A stretch of DNA of 64,000 nt from Fragum whitleyi. Lineage: Eukaryota > Mollusca > Bivalvia > Cardiida > Cardiidae. The notes beneath the pieces were generated by a model. That model saw only the letters and a list, made by a program, of their open reading frames with translations, was not told the DNA's origin and made no database searches. Positions 47,801 to 58,339 of the stretch are shown here, one piece after another (position 1 is the first letter of the stretch; each line of letters starts with the position of its first letter). Both the position numbers and the translations under genes were made by a program. The stretch covers positions 29,959,056 through 30,023,055 of the forward strand of contig OX411556.1 of the NCBI GenBank assembly GCA_948146395.1. Reading direction: 5' to 3'.

Positions 47801-50800
47801 CAGTAAGCAAAATTGTCCTCTATGAAGACGCTTCACTTCTGTTTAAACAAACCTTATCATAGTTTGCCTTCAAAATTTACAGGTACCTATGTAAAAAACT
47901 CCCGAGGGAATAGTTTAACGAAATATATCAATTTAAAACGATTTGTTAAATCGGGCAATTTAATTTGGTCAAATCGTAAGGGTTGAAAAGAGAAAATCCA
48001 CAAAAGTCGATGAAGGCGTTTGCGTCAATGTTAGTGTTGTCTGTTCTCTGTACATAGGCCATTGAAATGACAAAAGTAAAGATTTGGCAGTTTTAATGAG
48101 ACGCACTATAACAAGAATAACTATTCTTCCTTATAATAATTTCGTAGCTATCGTTGCTTAATAACAAAATTTTAGACGTAAATTTCAGCCAGAAGATAGG
48201 CGAGGTTGCAAGCAATTCCTTCAAAATGTTTTCCCTAGAGCTTACTGCCTCGGTACCTCAAAAAAAAATTGTAAGGGCGTTTCCTTAAATGACATCAATA
48301 AACAAAGAAAGAGGTTTCCACACTTTTAATGATTTTTTTTCCTGGAATGTATCAAAAAGTTTTGTTCGGCAGATAACAAAATTTACGGCGAAGCGGGATT
48401 TAAGGCAATTTAAGATATACAATGTACGCATATTTCATGAACAACGTTTTTGTGCCGAACACTGTAGCTACGATGTGTCGGTGAACAATCGTCAAAATCT
48501 TTCGTTAGATAGATGAATAATTTGCGGAAATACCCACTAGGATAATTGTCGAAAGACTTTCAAAATGATTATGATCAAGTAGACAAAAATGCTCATTTGT
48601 TTTTAAAGTCTCTGAATTATTTTCTGATCATTAAATTTCCGTCATTTACACCCTAAAATTGAAAAAAGGTGGTATACAAAAAAGTGTGAAAACAAGTTGT
48701 CTGACTCGTCGAGACCCTGTGAAAAAGGCCTTAGGGTATTCTTCTCGATATGACGAAATAACAAATACGTACTGTAAGTTAATTTTTATGCAAAACAATA
48801 GATGTCAGAAAGGTGCGAACCCCTTTACTCGAGGGAATGCAGTACAATTTAACCACGGGACTCAGATTGCTGCTCGAGCGATCGAGCAATCGCGCGTTCG
48901 AGTTAGTGCAGTATTAACAACAAGAAAATAGAGAAAGACGCGTCGGGACCGGGAGGCGGGCTCGAGCCTTCGCATGAATTAGAGTTTTCGCCCTCTCGAG
49001 GTAACGCTAGACCACTGTATAGTTTTATCATTCCGCATAATTCACCGAAAAGAATTTTCCCTTTTACTAACCTGTCCAATATCACGCATGTTCTCTTTTG
49101 AAAGACATAGTTATAGTTGCAATAAAAGTCTTTTAAATGAAAAACTCGATCTCGAGTGAAAATTGGTTTAAAAATTGAAGAAAACAACACCTACTGATCA
49201 GGGTTCGACTTTTCACGGAATTCTGAATTTAAATTGCACAATCGACTTAAGGTAGTTCACATCTGGGGATTTTTAAATATCGGCATGGCTCGTTTTTTTC
49301 GATATGTCCTTTTTCATTTAGATTGGTGGTGGAAGATAAAGAATTCATAATTTTGTCAATGATGACGTCGCCGTTGCTTAATGCTTCGATGATGACATAT
49401 TTATTACCAGGCCATTTTTATTACCCTTTATAATATGACCTACGTCGCGGGAGTGAAATAATTCCGTTGAATATTTTTGAAATTAAATGAGTGTTATTAC
49501 ACTAGTGGAATAACGATACAAATGAGTAAAGAACGCAAAGCAACGTTATATTTTCGTTGTAAAAATGACGTCAAAATGTATGTCCGATGTCATTTCTAAA
49601 ACGGCGTTATATGATTAGTAGAATAACTTGAATTTATAGATATCGTAATTTCTGGTTTTATCACAAAAAATAAGGTCATATTATAAATAGAATATCAAAT
49701 TTGTGCTCATCTATTAAACTCGTCATCTAGGACAGATAAAAACTCTGCAAAGCCTCGTTTCTATCTGTTTACGATGACTCATTTAATAAATTCGGTATTC
49801 AATGACCACTCATTCAATAACTTCTATATAAATTGTACAGGTTCATGACATGGAGTTTGCACCAAACCTTGACATCATTATAGATGAAACATTACCAGCC
49901 TTGAAAAAAGTGGTAGAAAGTGGAAAAGCCCGATATATTGGCATAACCGGATATCCTCTTGAAAACTTCCGGTAAGAACGTTGCTTTTCTTTACTGTACA
50001 GCTGATAAGGTTTTATTTATTAAAAAGTTGACATGTTTGCTTTTTTTATAAATCCCTTGCCCGGTTGGTTGTTAAAACTTGTTTTCCCTTTTCCCCATAA
50101 AAACGATTCTTTTATAAACCATGTTACTGAAATGAATCATAATGTTGCATTGGTTTCGTCATTCATATTTAATAGCAATTCTCTGTAAGCACTTACACTT
50201 TTAAATAGGGGTTGTGGCACGCTATGTCTCAAATTTTGATAAAATTCAAATATGAAACTAGGGCTGACCCAAAAGTAAAAATAAGATGAAAAAATTCTTG
50301 ATATCACTTCTGGTTGCCATGGAAACAGACATTAAAGATTGAAAAAGTCTCTTTTTGCGAGTTTTTACAGGCAAATATATCAGTAATGCAGCACAAACTA
50401 AAATAAAAACACGCAACATAAAAGTTCCCAATCATCATTCTCTCAAATGAAGTAATTATATTTTTGGGCCTATGTTGTTAACTTATGTTTCCATGGCAAC
50501 AATACACATACCCTACTTAAATTTTGATTTTTGCATGTTTTCAAATGTAATGACAAAATACAGATATTGTTTTCCGTTTAACAAGGAAATACCACATAAA
50601 CTTTTAAATAAAAATAATTTTTGTGTTCGTTGCTATGGCAACGTGAATTCATATCCCTTAAATGAAGGCAACCTCAGAACTCTTTAGAATCCTCAAATGA
50701 CTAGATTATTGAACTCAAATTCAATGTTATGATAATTTGTAAAATAGCTCAAATAGACCTTTTATGACATATGAGATTTTTTTTTCAAAAACTTGCAGGA

Positions 50801-53800
50801 AATAGCCTGTTGCTATGGGAACAATTATGTTATAATTCACAAAAGCCCATTTTTAGTCCTTGGATACGGGTATCCAACACTAAGCAATCGGAATATTTCT
50901 TAATCTTGAATAAAGTTCAAACTTTCCTCTAACGTATATATATAAAAAAATGTGTTAATCGGTCCAATTCTTTTAGGAAAAAGGCTGCTAAATTACCCCA
51001 AAAATGCTTAATTTTGGGTTGTATCGACAAATTACCATGGCAACTATTAAAATATTTATTCTTTTTTCTTGTATTTTGATAGAGGCTTATTTGATCTTTT
51101 TTCTTATCACATAAAAACTTTCAGGGACTTAAAATAACTGATTTAAGAAAATAATAAAAATGGTTGCCATGGTAACAAAAAGGCCCAATGATTTTTTTGC
51201 GGTTTTTGAAAGACCGCTTTTTGTTAGATATGTTCCAATAATCATCATCGGTTTATCATGCTGCAAAAATTTAAAAAAACAACTCCAAAGTAACAAAAGC
51301 AGCCAAGTTATCAGCTAGAGTTACTGTTGTCATGGTAACCAATGTGAACAACAACAAAATTAATTTGAACTTTAGTTGCTCCTTTTATATAATAAATTCC
51401 ATCTACATATCAAAAGTCAGTCATAAGTGAAGAAAAACTGGAAATTATAAACAACATTTTGAAATCAATTTATCAAAATTAGCCATATTTGTTGTCATGG
51501 TAACCAACCTTTTTGACACAACAAAAAATCTAGTTCAAAATTTTCGGTCCTAGATTATCCAATACATACAAAATCAACCATCATCTTCATGTAAATACCA
51601 AGTTACATAGCTTCAAAAAAAGCTTAATATTGCAAAATTCCGTGCTTTGAAGGTCGTTGCCATGGTAACCAGATGATCTAAAAACATTTTTTTGGTCAAT
51701 TTCTTCTCCTTTCATTAATCCCTTCTTGTATATGAAGTTTCATCAAAATCGGAGACCATGTGTGCCAAAATAGTTTAAGTCGTTACAGAGAATGGGTATT
51801 AAATACTTAGATTTAAAAAAAAAAATAATAATGATAAAAAGTGGATCGTTCGAAAAGTATTTAAGGTATTTCCCTCTGATTAAAATCAAAATTTGACACA
51901 AACAAACACATTTGATTTTCAGGACAGTGTTAGATCGAAGTAAAGTTCCTATTGACTCAATACTAACCTATTGTCGGGGTTGTATGAACGATAACGCGCT
52001 TCAAGAATATATTCCATACTTCAAGGTAAATGAATATGTGACCCGTCACGCGAAAAGGGACTATCTGGGTGGTGCGAAAAGTGTCGACCCTAGTCAGACT
52101 GCGCGGACTGCGCAGACTGACTTGGATCGAAACTTTTTGCACCGTGGTAATTTTCTGAATCTAGAATGATCAATCTACCTTCTGGTGAAAGATTTTTTAA
52201 AAGGCGGACTTCTGGTTGACCCACGCTGGATCAAATCCTTTTTCAATAATTCATTTTACAGAATTCCCGGATGGTCCCTTTTCACGTGACGTATCACAAT
52301 AGTAATTAGAACGTTAGACAAAATTTTAATTGAAGTACATCGCTCAAGCGACCACGTCAATTAAGCGACCACGTTTTATTACGCAACCGTTTTCTTTCAA
52401 GTCCTCTTCTTTATGTCAAATTATCTTACCAAGTAGGTATTATTGGGCTAAAAATTATTGTAAATAATCCCATGTTGATAAAACTCATTAAAACGATTCT
52501 AGTTTTAACAACAAAGGATCGTTGAGAAGTTCGTAATTACATAAAAGATATGATTTCCAATTTTAAGCAATAAATGTACTAAGCGACCATTCTCTTCAAC
52601 GACCGCTTTTTGGTGGTCTCGTAAGTGATCGCATAATACACACTTTACTGAAGACGAAAAAAAAAAGATGAAAACAAAATCCATTGTAGTCCTTCTATTA
52701 CCATTCATTTAGGATTAATTACTGCTAATGGTTACTGGCACATTTACCAACGAATTATAGACTTTCAATTTTTTTTTATATCGAAATGTTCTTTGTTCTA
52801 ACAAATATTAATGTTACATATAATTATAGGAGAAGGGTATTGGTATTATTAACGCATCGCCTATATCAATGGGTCTTCTATCACACCGAGGTCCTCCAAA
52901 ATGGCACCCGGCACGCGAAGAGATTAAACAGGCCTGTAAACAGGCGGCTGACTTCTGTCAGGTACGTAATTACGTGTGTATTTCCGTTTACCGTAGCACA
53001 TGCCAATATAGGCGACGCCCCTAGAAGACGGTTAGTTGTTATGGGGGATATATGACTTAACTACTGCTGAGATCCGCTATGGTTCTTTAACGTGCTCGGT
53101 GTAAAGCACCGTCCCACGGGACCTCGGATTAACGTCTCATCCAAAAGACAATTAGTTTGTTAGTGTGCCAGCACGGGAATCGAACCCACGCGGTCGAACT
53201 TCAATGGTTTTGAAGGCCGGTGCTCTACCAACTGAGCTAATCGGGCTGACTACGTAATTATTTAACAGGTACAATTTTATATTTAGCGCATTGTATCATG
53301 TATATGTCAGGTCTGTGAACGACGTTTCGACGGAAGACACTTCATCGAATACGACATTTTGGTCGAAACCACATAGTATTACATGTCAGGTAGAGTATTT
53401 TATCTTATAACTATACAAATATCCATGTGACAACATCTCATATGATATTTTTTATTACATCACATGGATATTTTAAGCACAATGACAGTATGCGGTTTTT
53501 TTTAGAAACTTGCATTATTGTAAGAAACATCGACGAAAACAAGGCAAAAAAGGTTATAAGATAAGTATAATACAAACTTAGTGTATGGTATGAAAAATAT
53601 CTAACTCGGTGTGGGGATTGACAATTGTCTCGGCAGAGCCTCGACAATTATCAATTCCCCCAATCTCGTTAGATATTTTTTCTGATACAAAACACTAAGT
53701 ACGTATTTTATATGTATGGCAGGTACGAAATTGCATGAAACTGCTTGAAATCGTTATGTAAAGTATGTTTTTCTATGCCAGATAATTGTAACCATTGTAA

Positions 53801-56041
53801 ATTATTTTTCAACCCGGTAAGATATAATATGTTAAGTCCGGCAGTATATGTTAGGTTGGGTATGATATTCCAGGTTCGGTATTCTATTTCAAGTATGATA
53901 TTCAGGTCCTGTATTACACGATATTATGTGAGATGTAGGGTCTTTATTTTTTAATTTCAATATGATTTGTCAGTCATGGTATTAGAACTCAGCAAACTAT
54001 GTCTATGCCGAGAGGGTTTTCTGTCCTACTCTACTTATAAATGTATCAAAAAAGAGGGCACAAATTCAGTATGACGCTTGGATATGTATATTCAGAACAT
54101 TTCCACGGAAGTATCTTTTAAAGCATGTCATGGGATAAAGAATGTAGATCAAGTGATATGCATTGATCTTGAAAACTGTGTTTTTTCTTTATAAGGCACA
54201 GAATGTTGACATATCCAGACTAGCCACCAAATTTACAATCGAACAACCCGGGGTTGCAACCACTTTAGTCAGTACAGCAAGGTAATAGCAAAAGTGTATC
54301 AGAAGGAAGTTAAAGGGGGGGGGGTCTATGGTTCTTCTTTACGGAGTTTTGATAGTTGATATCCACTAGAATAAGCTTTTTTAGGCATACTAATATAAAG
54401 AATAACATATAGTGTCTTAAATGTTCTCTGGTCGAGGTTGTGAGAATATATCAGGGCGAGGCTCTGTCGAGTCATGATAAATTGTCGCAGTCGGGACCAA
54501 TTAACATTGGTATCTAACATACACAAACATATTATCATATTCACGGGGCAATCGTTTTCGAGTTTTTAAATTTTATGAAATATTTGTCACGAAAAAAAAT
54601 ATCATCGACCCCCTTTGGAGAAAATTTCTAAGTGTTAAATAAGATGATTTCAGATTCTTTGGAACAAAGCCCCCGATATAAGAGCTAAACATGAGTCTTG
54701 TAATAGTCTCCATAATCTTGAAATAGTTTATTACTCTTACTAGCACTTTTCAAGCTATGTGCAGTTCTGTTCAAATCACAATCTTTGATTTTGCAGTATA
54801 GAGAATATGAAGAAGAACTTGGATTCAGTTTTTACACCTTTAAATGTAAAAGAAACCCAAACACTGAACACTGTACTTGAAAGGCGAGTATATATCTATT
54901 TTATTACCAGTATAAAACTGTAATATTTGTCTATTCAGAAATGTTAAATATTCCTGTTCACAAATGTTACTAAACAGGTCGCGACGAATTTACCTTTGGG
55001 CCAACTTATTTCTGACCCTGGGCGGGTACTGTTGCCCGCACTATCAGAGTATCTCTCAGAAAGCGGGATACCAGCTCTAGACTGGTCCACATATCGACTA
55101 TCAGAATAGCCTAGAATAGGCTATTCTGATATTCGACAATGAGACCAGTCTACACCCGACCCGAAAGCGGGCGAGAAATAAGTTGGCCCTTTGGTATCTC
55201 GACATTTCAACGTGAATTTGGTAGACTATCCAAACCGCAAAAGTTTCTTTACGACAATATTGCACGGTAAATTCAAACATATATATTATATATTCTTTTT
55301 CTGAAAGTTCTGGTTGTGGTTACATTCCGAGGCTGTTACTCTACATTCTATGTTTTGAAGAAGGGCGTAATAATGTTGGAAATGTGCAAGCCAAGCTTGA
55401 GAGAGTTTACGTAGCAATTACACCAAAATGACACGACCAAAAAGTAACGTTATTATCAAATAAATGTAAAATTAAAAGTGATTTGCCAAAAAAGAGAGTG
55501 AAACTCTGCTTAGAAGTTTATTACAACTATGTCACGATATTTCTGTAAACACGGATGTATATCAATCGGAGACTAATGCTCCTAATTCTAACTGTCTTTC
55601 AAAGTATTTAAGTATTAAGAAATCGCCCGTCTCGGACATATGTGAACCCGACTATTCAGGCACAGGAGACCGACAGATGCGGTAAACCACGAATTTACAG
55701 GGTGTACGAATAATATGTCAGAATAAAGGTGCCGTGATCTGATGCGCAATGACTGCGCAATTTATCGATGTATCTGGCTTCAAAAATGTGTATCGAGGTA
55801 CAGCGCAAAACGATTGCAAGTGCCAATAAACATAGGTAATATAAGTAGACTGTAGTTGTGCCCTGGTCCCTTTATATGGTTAGTTTTGTCATAATGGGGA
55901 CCATATTCACTATGTTAAATTACTCTTTTCTTATATTTCAGATTTATGAAGCCGCTAAAAAACATGCACTGGGAAGGACTTGAGGTAGAGCAATACTGGG
56001 TTGAGCTGAAGAAAGGGTCCAAACAAAGTGTTCTTGGTTAA
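38788..56041 (+). CDS. Aldo-keto reductase, L-galactose dehydrogenase-like (9 coding exons)
   Basis: Complete spliced gene of 351 codons. Exons: 38788-38896, 44517-44662, 46975-47136, 49841-49971, 51923-52025, 52830-52961, 54196-54281, 54797-54883, 55942-56041. All phases fit; all introns are GT-AG except intron 8 (GC-AG). The product is a (beta/alpha)8 NAD(P)H-dependent oxidoreductase. The catalytic tetrad is visible as Asp69 and Tyr74 (VDTAPWYGHGKSE), Lys100 (TTKVGRY) and His141 (VHDMEFAP). Also present are the start motif KKMTYNKLGNTDMTVSTLSL, the C-terminal substrate/cofactor segment INASPISMGLL, and WEGLEVEQYW near the end. These match the animal AKR branch related to plant L-galactose dehydrogenase and fly CG3397/CG18547-type proteins, slightly longer than the plant enzyme (about 319). 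No signal peptide, so cytosolic. The physiological substrate in molluscs is unknown. It is divergent from CIR1. Confidence 0.95.
40141..43015 (+). mobile_element. Pearl-like element, inner copy 5, split by a TIR element
   Basis: Starts AACTAGAAAGCCATGAATGG at 40141 and ends CCAGTGGAGCTAAA at 43013. It is interrupted between 40673 and 42338 by a different element with terminal inverted repeats. Confidence 0.7.
40673..42338. mobile_element. 1.67-kb TIR element inserted in pearl-like copy 5
   Basis: Left end GACGTTACGCAAGATACTGG, right end the inverted complement of the same 20+ bases (42315-42338). The flanks TTTTGCTAT and TATACTGATAAAAGG join to give the host-unit phrase, consistent with a TAT or TA target duplication. 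Internally, 'gtgggacat.tt..ggtgac' with 'ttttgtattta' occurs twice (41538 and 41730). No transposase is recognised; non-autonomous. Confidence 0.75.
44517..44662 (+). CDS. AKR exon 2 (catalytic Asp and Tyr)
   Basis: Residues 37-85: GASSFGSVFRDTDD through LVDTAPWYGHGKSETVLGK. Contains Asp69 and Tyr74, the general acid. Acceptor TTTACAG, donor GTAAGT. Its 3' end and the start of intron 2 are tandemly duplicated just downstream. Confidence 0.95.
44627..44905 (+). repeat. Tandem duplication of AKR exon 2 end and intron 2 start
   Basis: 44627-44755 is repeated at 44788-44905 (offset 161). The second copy keeps GGACACGGGAAATCAGAAAC and CGTTCTCGGAAAG with a GTAATT donor-like end, but has no acceptor in front, so it is a broken exon piece. 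Confidence 0.85.
45395..45575 (+). mobile_element. SINE family 2, head-truncated
   Basis: Body GGGTTGATAATCGTAGAC through ATGCTCTAGCTACCGCG, ending AAACCCCATTCAAA and a CAAA tail. Located in AKR intron 2. Confidence 0.65.
45580..46460. other. AKR intron 2 segment without recognised features
   Basis: Opposed open frames of about 100 codons (45727-46032 minus, 45994-46287 plus) have no family resemblance and no splice context. Treated as non-coding. Confidence 0.55.
46467..46942. mobile_element. Long-TIR MITE ending 32 bases before AKR exon 3
   Basis: TIRs of about 100 bases: TATGGTGGCATATTTCTGCC... and the complement of ...GGCAGAAATATGCCACCATA, both arms continuing through ATCATGATA and TTTCCAGGAAAT. 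TA at both ends fits a mariner-type target. No coding capacity. Confidence 0.8.
46975..47136 (+). CDS. AKR exon 3 (catalytic Lys)
   Basis: Residues 86-139: PRKSYYLTTKVGRYLPNPSD, then FDFRAERVIRSVDESLQRLG and LEYVDVIQ. Lys100 is the catalytic lysine. Acceptor TTATTAG, donor GTAAAC. A long-TIR MITE ends 32 bases before the exon. Confidence 0.95.
47725..49017. mobile_element. Pogo/Tigger-like TIR element, 1.29 kb, TA flanks
   Basis: The left TIR CAGTGGTCTCGCGATAGCTC and the right TIR, the complement of GAGGTAACGCTAGACCACTG, match at most positions and are flanked on both sides by TA (47723-47724, 49018-49019). CAGTGG...CTCG-type TIRs with TA duplication are typical of the pogo group. The interior shows no transposase DDE motif that I can recognise, so it is probably non-autonomous. 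Located in AKR intron 3. Confidence 0.7.
49020..49840. other. AKR intron 3 segment downstream of the pogo-like element
   Basis: AT-rich; includes one half of a family-B MITE end ('acttaaggtagttcacatc', 49247). Nothing else recognised. Confidence 0.5.
49841..49971 (+). CDS. AKR exon 4 (catalytic His)
   Basis: Residues 140-182 plus two bases: VHDMEFAPNLDIIIDETLPA, LKKVVESGKARYIGITGYPL, ENF. His141 is the fourth catalytic residue and GKARYIGITGYPL is strongly conserved. Acceptor TTGTACAG, donor GTAAGA. Confidence 0.95.
50313..51669. repeat. Degenerate repeat array with X-box-like palindromes (AKR intron 4)
   Basis: Nine copies of a GTTGCCATGGTAAC-like palindrome at 50313, 50487, 50629, 50809, 51031, 51163, 51326, 51491 and 51656. 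Spacing is irregular early (132-222) and regular at the end (163, 165, 165). Between them are diverged repeat units with phrases such as 'aaattccatctacatatcaa'. The palindrome matches the RFX X-box pattern, but it may only be the repeat's own sequence. Confidence 0.65.
51923..52025 (+). CDS. AKR exon 5
   Basis: Residues 183-217: RTVLDRSKVPIDSILTYCRG then CMNDNALQEYIPYFK. Acceptor GATTTTCAG, donor GTAAAT. The hydrophobic SILTYCR strand matches the conserved barrel strand after the GYPL motif. A MITE begins about 12 bases past the donor. Confidence 0.94.
52036..52299. mobile_element. MITE adjoining the AKR exon 5 donor
   Basis: Ends GTGACCCGTCACGCGAAAAG and the complement of CTTTTCACGTGACGTATCAC. 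Internal palindromic CAGACTGCGCGGACTGCGCA. Begins about 10 bases after the donor. Confidence 0.7.
52830..52961 (+). CDS. AKR exon 6
   Basis: Residues 218-261: EKGIGIINASPISMGLLSHR then GPPKWHPAREEIKQACKQAA and DFCQ. INASPISMGLL is the signature barrel strand, and PPxWHPA is typical of this branch. Acceptor AATTATAG, donor GTACGT, with a SINE inserted directly after the donor. Confidence 0.95.
52973..53250 (-). mobile_element. tRNA-derived SINE (family 1, copy a) with 10-bp target duplication
   Basis: The tRNA-like head is at the high-coordinate end (A-box TAGCTCAGTTGGTAGAGC, B-box GGGTTCGATTCCC on the minus strand, about 53248-53170). A body with GATGAGACGTTAAtCCGAGG-like and CACGTTAAAGAACC motifs and a short tail ending TACACA follow. 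It is flanked by TACGTAATTA at 52963-52972 and 53251-53260. The left repeat is part of the AKR exon 6 donor site. The head is not counted as a working tRNA gene. Confidence 0.88.
53569..53707. mobile_element. MITE in AKR intron 6
   Basis: Arms ACAAACTTAGTGTATGGTAT...AATATCTAAC..GGGGATTGACAATTGTC and their complement. A related family member is at 54390-54543 (AKR intron 7). Confidence 0.65.
54196..54281 (+). CDS. AKR exon 7
   Basis: Residues 262-289 plus two bases: AQNVDISRLATKFTIEQPGV then ATTLVSTA. This corresponds to the conserved 'I...A..F....p.v.ttlvG..' cofactor-binding stretch of AKRs. Acceptor CTTTATAAG, donor GTAATA. Confidence 0.93.
54390..54543. mobile_element. MITE in AKR intron 7
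   Basis: Arms AAGAATAACATATAGTGTC and the complement of ACACAAACATATTATC. The centre CGAGGCTCTGTCGAGTC is like the 53569-53707 copy. Confidence 0.6.
54797..54883 (+). CDS. AKR exon 8 (GC donor)
   Basis: Residues 290-318 plus two bases: SIENMKKNLDSVFTPLNVKE then TQTLNTVLE. Acceptor TTTTGCAG. The only donor that keeps frame into the conserved C-terminus is GC (AAAG|GCGAGT) at 54884; using the GT four bases later gives a frame that stops early in exon 9. Confidence 0.9.
54981..55206. mobile_element. Inverted-repeat element 'ggccaacttatttc' in AKR intron 8
   Basis: Ends TTTGGGCCAACTTATTTCTG and the complement of GAGAAATAAGTTGGCCCTTT, with an inner palindrome TCAGAATAGCCTA..TAGGCTATTCTGA. Begins about 97 bases after the GC donor. 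Confidence 0.7.
55942..56041 (+). CDS. AKR exon 9 (C-terminus, stop)
   Basis: Residues 319-351 and TAA. FMKPLKNMHWEGLEVEQYWV then ELKKGSKQSVLG. Acceptor ATATTTCAG. The WEG-EVEQYW motif is the usual end of this AKR branch. Confidence 0.93.
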
Positions 56042-56146
56042 TTCAACCATTTTACCTAATAAGGACACCAGTCTTGCGTTCAGAATAACAAAACACAGAG
56101 AGCGTCCCAAGTTTGTAAAACGCGGTTGTTTAGCTTCAGTTTGTAA

Positions 56147-56311
56147 TTAAGGTAGTAGATCCGTAATGGTTCCGCAACATTTCGGAATTCATAACCTTTC
56201 ACAATGTTGACCGAGGTTTCCTAATGAAAATCATTAGGAAACCTCGGTCATCACTGTTGAAGTTCATTACTTCTAAAACGTTGCAAAACTATTACGGATC
56301 CACTACCTTAA
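56147..56311. mobile_element. MITE family B copy 2, in the AKR 3' flank
   Basis: Ends TTAAGGTAGTAGATCCG and CGGATCCACTACCTTAA with the same centre GAGGTTTCCTAATGA. It lies 106 bases after the AKR stop codon, so it may form part of the 3' UTR. The nearest AATAAA is at about 56921. Confidence 0.75.
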
Positions 56312-57104
56312 GGGTACCATTTTGAAGCGTTTGCTTGTTTTTCGTTATCCTGATCGCAGAATTGATAAACCTTGCAAAAGAAAGATCTTTTTCGACTCTT
56401 GAAGTTGTTTAAAGCAGTTGCTTTGAAAAAATGAATGTTTACCACAGTGGTTCTTATTTTGATTTGGTTGAATAGGGTTGAACACCGCTTTTGGTTGATT
56501 GGGTTGAACACCGCTTTTGTCAGTTTTTTATTCATTTCGCTGCGACCAGAGCAGCTCACGAACACGTAATTATTTTGCACCAGTACTATCACCATATATC
56601 ACTTCTGTTATATAACAGCAAAAGAAGCAGTGATTTTTCAGCTGCGACCATTAGGAAAATCTGAAGATTTTTTTTACAGAAGAACATTAAAGAATTCTCT
56701 AAAAAACGTTTACTTTTGTTCCCTACTTGCTTTGTCCTGAATAAGATACCCGCTGACCTCTTTTCTATAAACTCATGTAACATTTGGAAATTAAACACAT
56801 TTTTGCGTTTGTCCATAAGCTTCCTGGTCGGCTTTGCTTAGTTTTATATACAAATGAGAAAAAAGAGGCGCAAGAGGGCCTTATCACTCCTTTGGCTTTA
56901 ACTTCTCCAGACTTTCATTAAATAAATCTTACTTTGACTGAATAGAACTCATTGAAATCTCTGTAGAACTATATATATTTTGTAATGATTGACTGGGTCT
57001 GGTCCATATTGCACCAAAGTGCTCAATCACCATAACCTGCATATCCTTTACCCATCTTATTAAGATGATTGCAATAAGTAGACCATTCTAATCATATTTT
57101 CAAA

Positions 57105-57920
57105 AGCAATTTTAGTAAGTGGTCATTCACGGATCATTCATACCAAGATTTTTTTGAAATTAGTCCAATTGATTGGAATGAGAAGATTTTTTGATATTAT
57201 AAAGAGAAAATTAACCCTGCCCAGTCACGCTCACATTTATTGGCCCATCAAAAGTTTCTGACCAATATAAGTAAAAGTGTACCAAAAGAAAGAACACCCA
57301 TTTAAATTTTCATTGAAATCAGTCCAATGGTTTGAAAGAGAAGATTTTTAAAAGAAGATTTTATAGTGAAAATAAGCTCCTCCTTGCCACGCCCACGTTT
57401 TGGGGTAAATAAAAGTTACATTAATAATTAAAGTCAATGAGCAAATGAACATCCATGTAAAGTTTTATCGAAACGGTCCAATGGTTTGACAGAAGAATAC
57501 TAAGTTTTTATAGTGGAATATTGTCCCGCCCTACCACACTCTTATCTGGGGGTCAATCAAACTTTCTTTAACAATTAAAGATCACCTAAAGAAGCTTCAT
57601 TCAAATCAGGCTAATGGTTTGGGAGGAGGAGTTTTTTTTAGAGATTTCAAAAGGAAATCAAAACAAAACAAAAAGGCCGCGCCCTGTCACGCCATATGGA
57701 AGTGTGTGTGTGTGTGTGGGTGTGTGTGTGTGGGGGGGTCAACGAATATTTTTTTTTTTTATCAAATTAAGAAGAGATAGTCATTCAAGGAAAATTTCAA
57801 AGACAGTTTCGTTAAAACTGCCGATTACTTTAGGAGAAGATGTTTAAAGAAAAAGGTTACGTATTGACGAACGAACGACACTTCTATGACAATAGCTCGC
57901 AGTCTTCAGCCATTGAAGGT
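57105..57920 (+). repeat. Tandem-unit element downstream of AKR
   Basis: Four diverged units with 'ccaatggtttg..agagaaga' and 'ccacgcccac' phrases, a (GT)n/G run at 57702-57738, and an end CGAACGAACGACACTTC ... CTATGACAATAGCT like the pearl-like 3' ends. Confidence 0.55.
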
Positions 57921-58339
57921 AATAGAATGAGTAGATAATAATTTTTCGTTTTTTTCGGTAGATTTCTTAAATTATCTACTTCATATCTTTATAAGATATT
58001 CACATCTATATGAAACTCTTATAAAGATATGAATGAGTCAATCTAGTCCATTACGTGTACATTTTGCAACAGTATCCAAATGCATTTATTGAACATTTGA
58101 AGATCAAAATTATTCATAACATTGATTTCAATGGGTAAAATATGTATTATCAGAAAATACAGAGTTATACGCCTTGGCTGAATAGCTTGCTCCTTTGCAG
58201 TCCCGAATGCTTAATATGAATACAATAGCTCTTTTCAGATAATTACGAGTGCTGCTCGACATGTATTGTGTATATTGTATGCTGTCTTCAAATGGACTTA
58301 ACATCCCCGTCATTAATTTTCTCCGTGATTTGAAATACA

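Noticed and set aside
53165..53250. tRNA gene on the minus strand
   Set aside because: A- and B-boxes are good, but the same sequence with an identical non-tRNA body occurs at 60611-60911, each flanked by its own target duplication. These are SINE heads.
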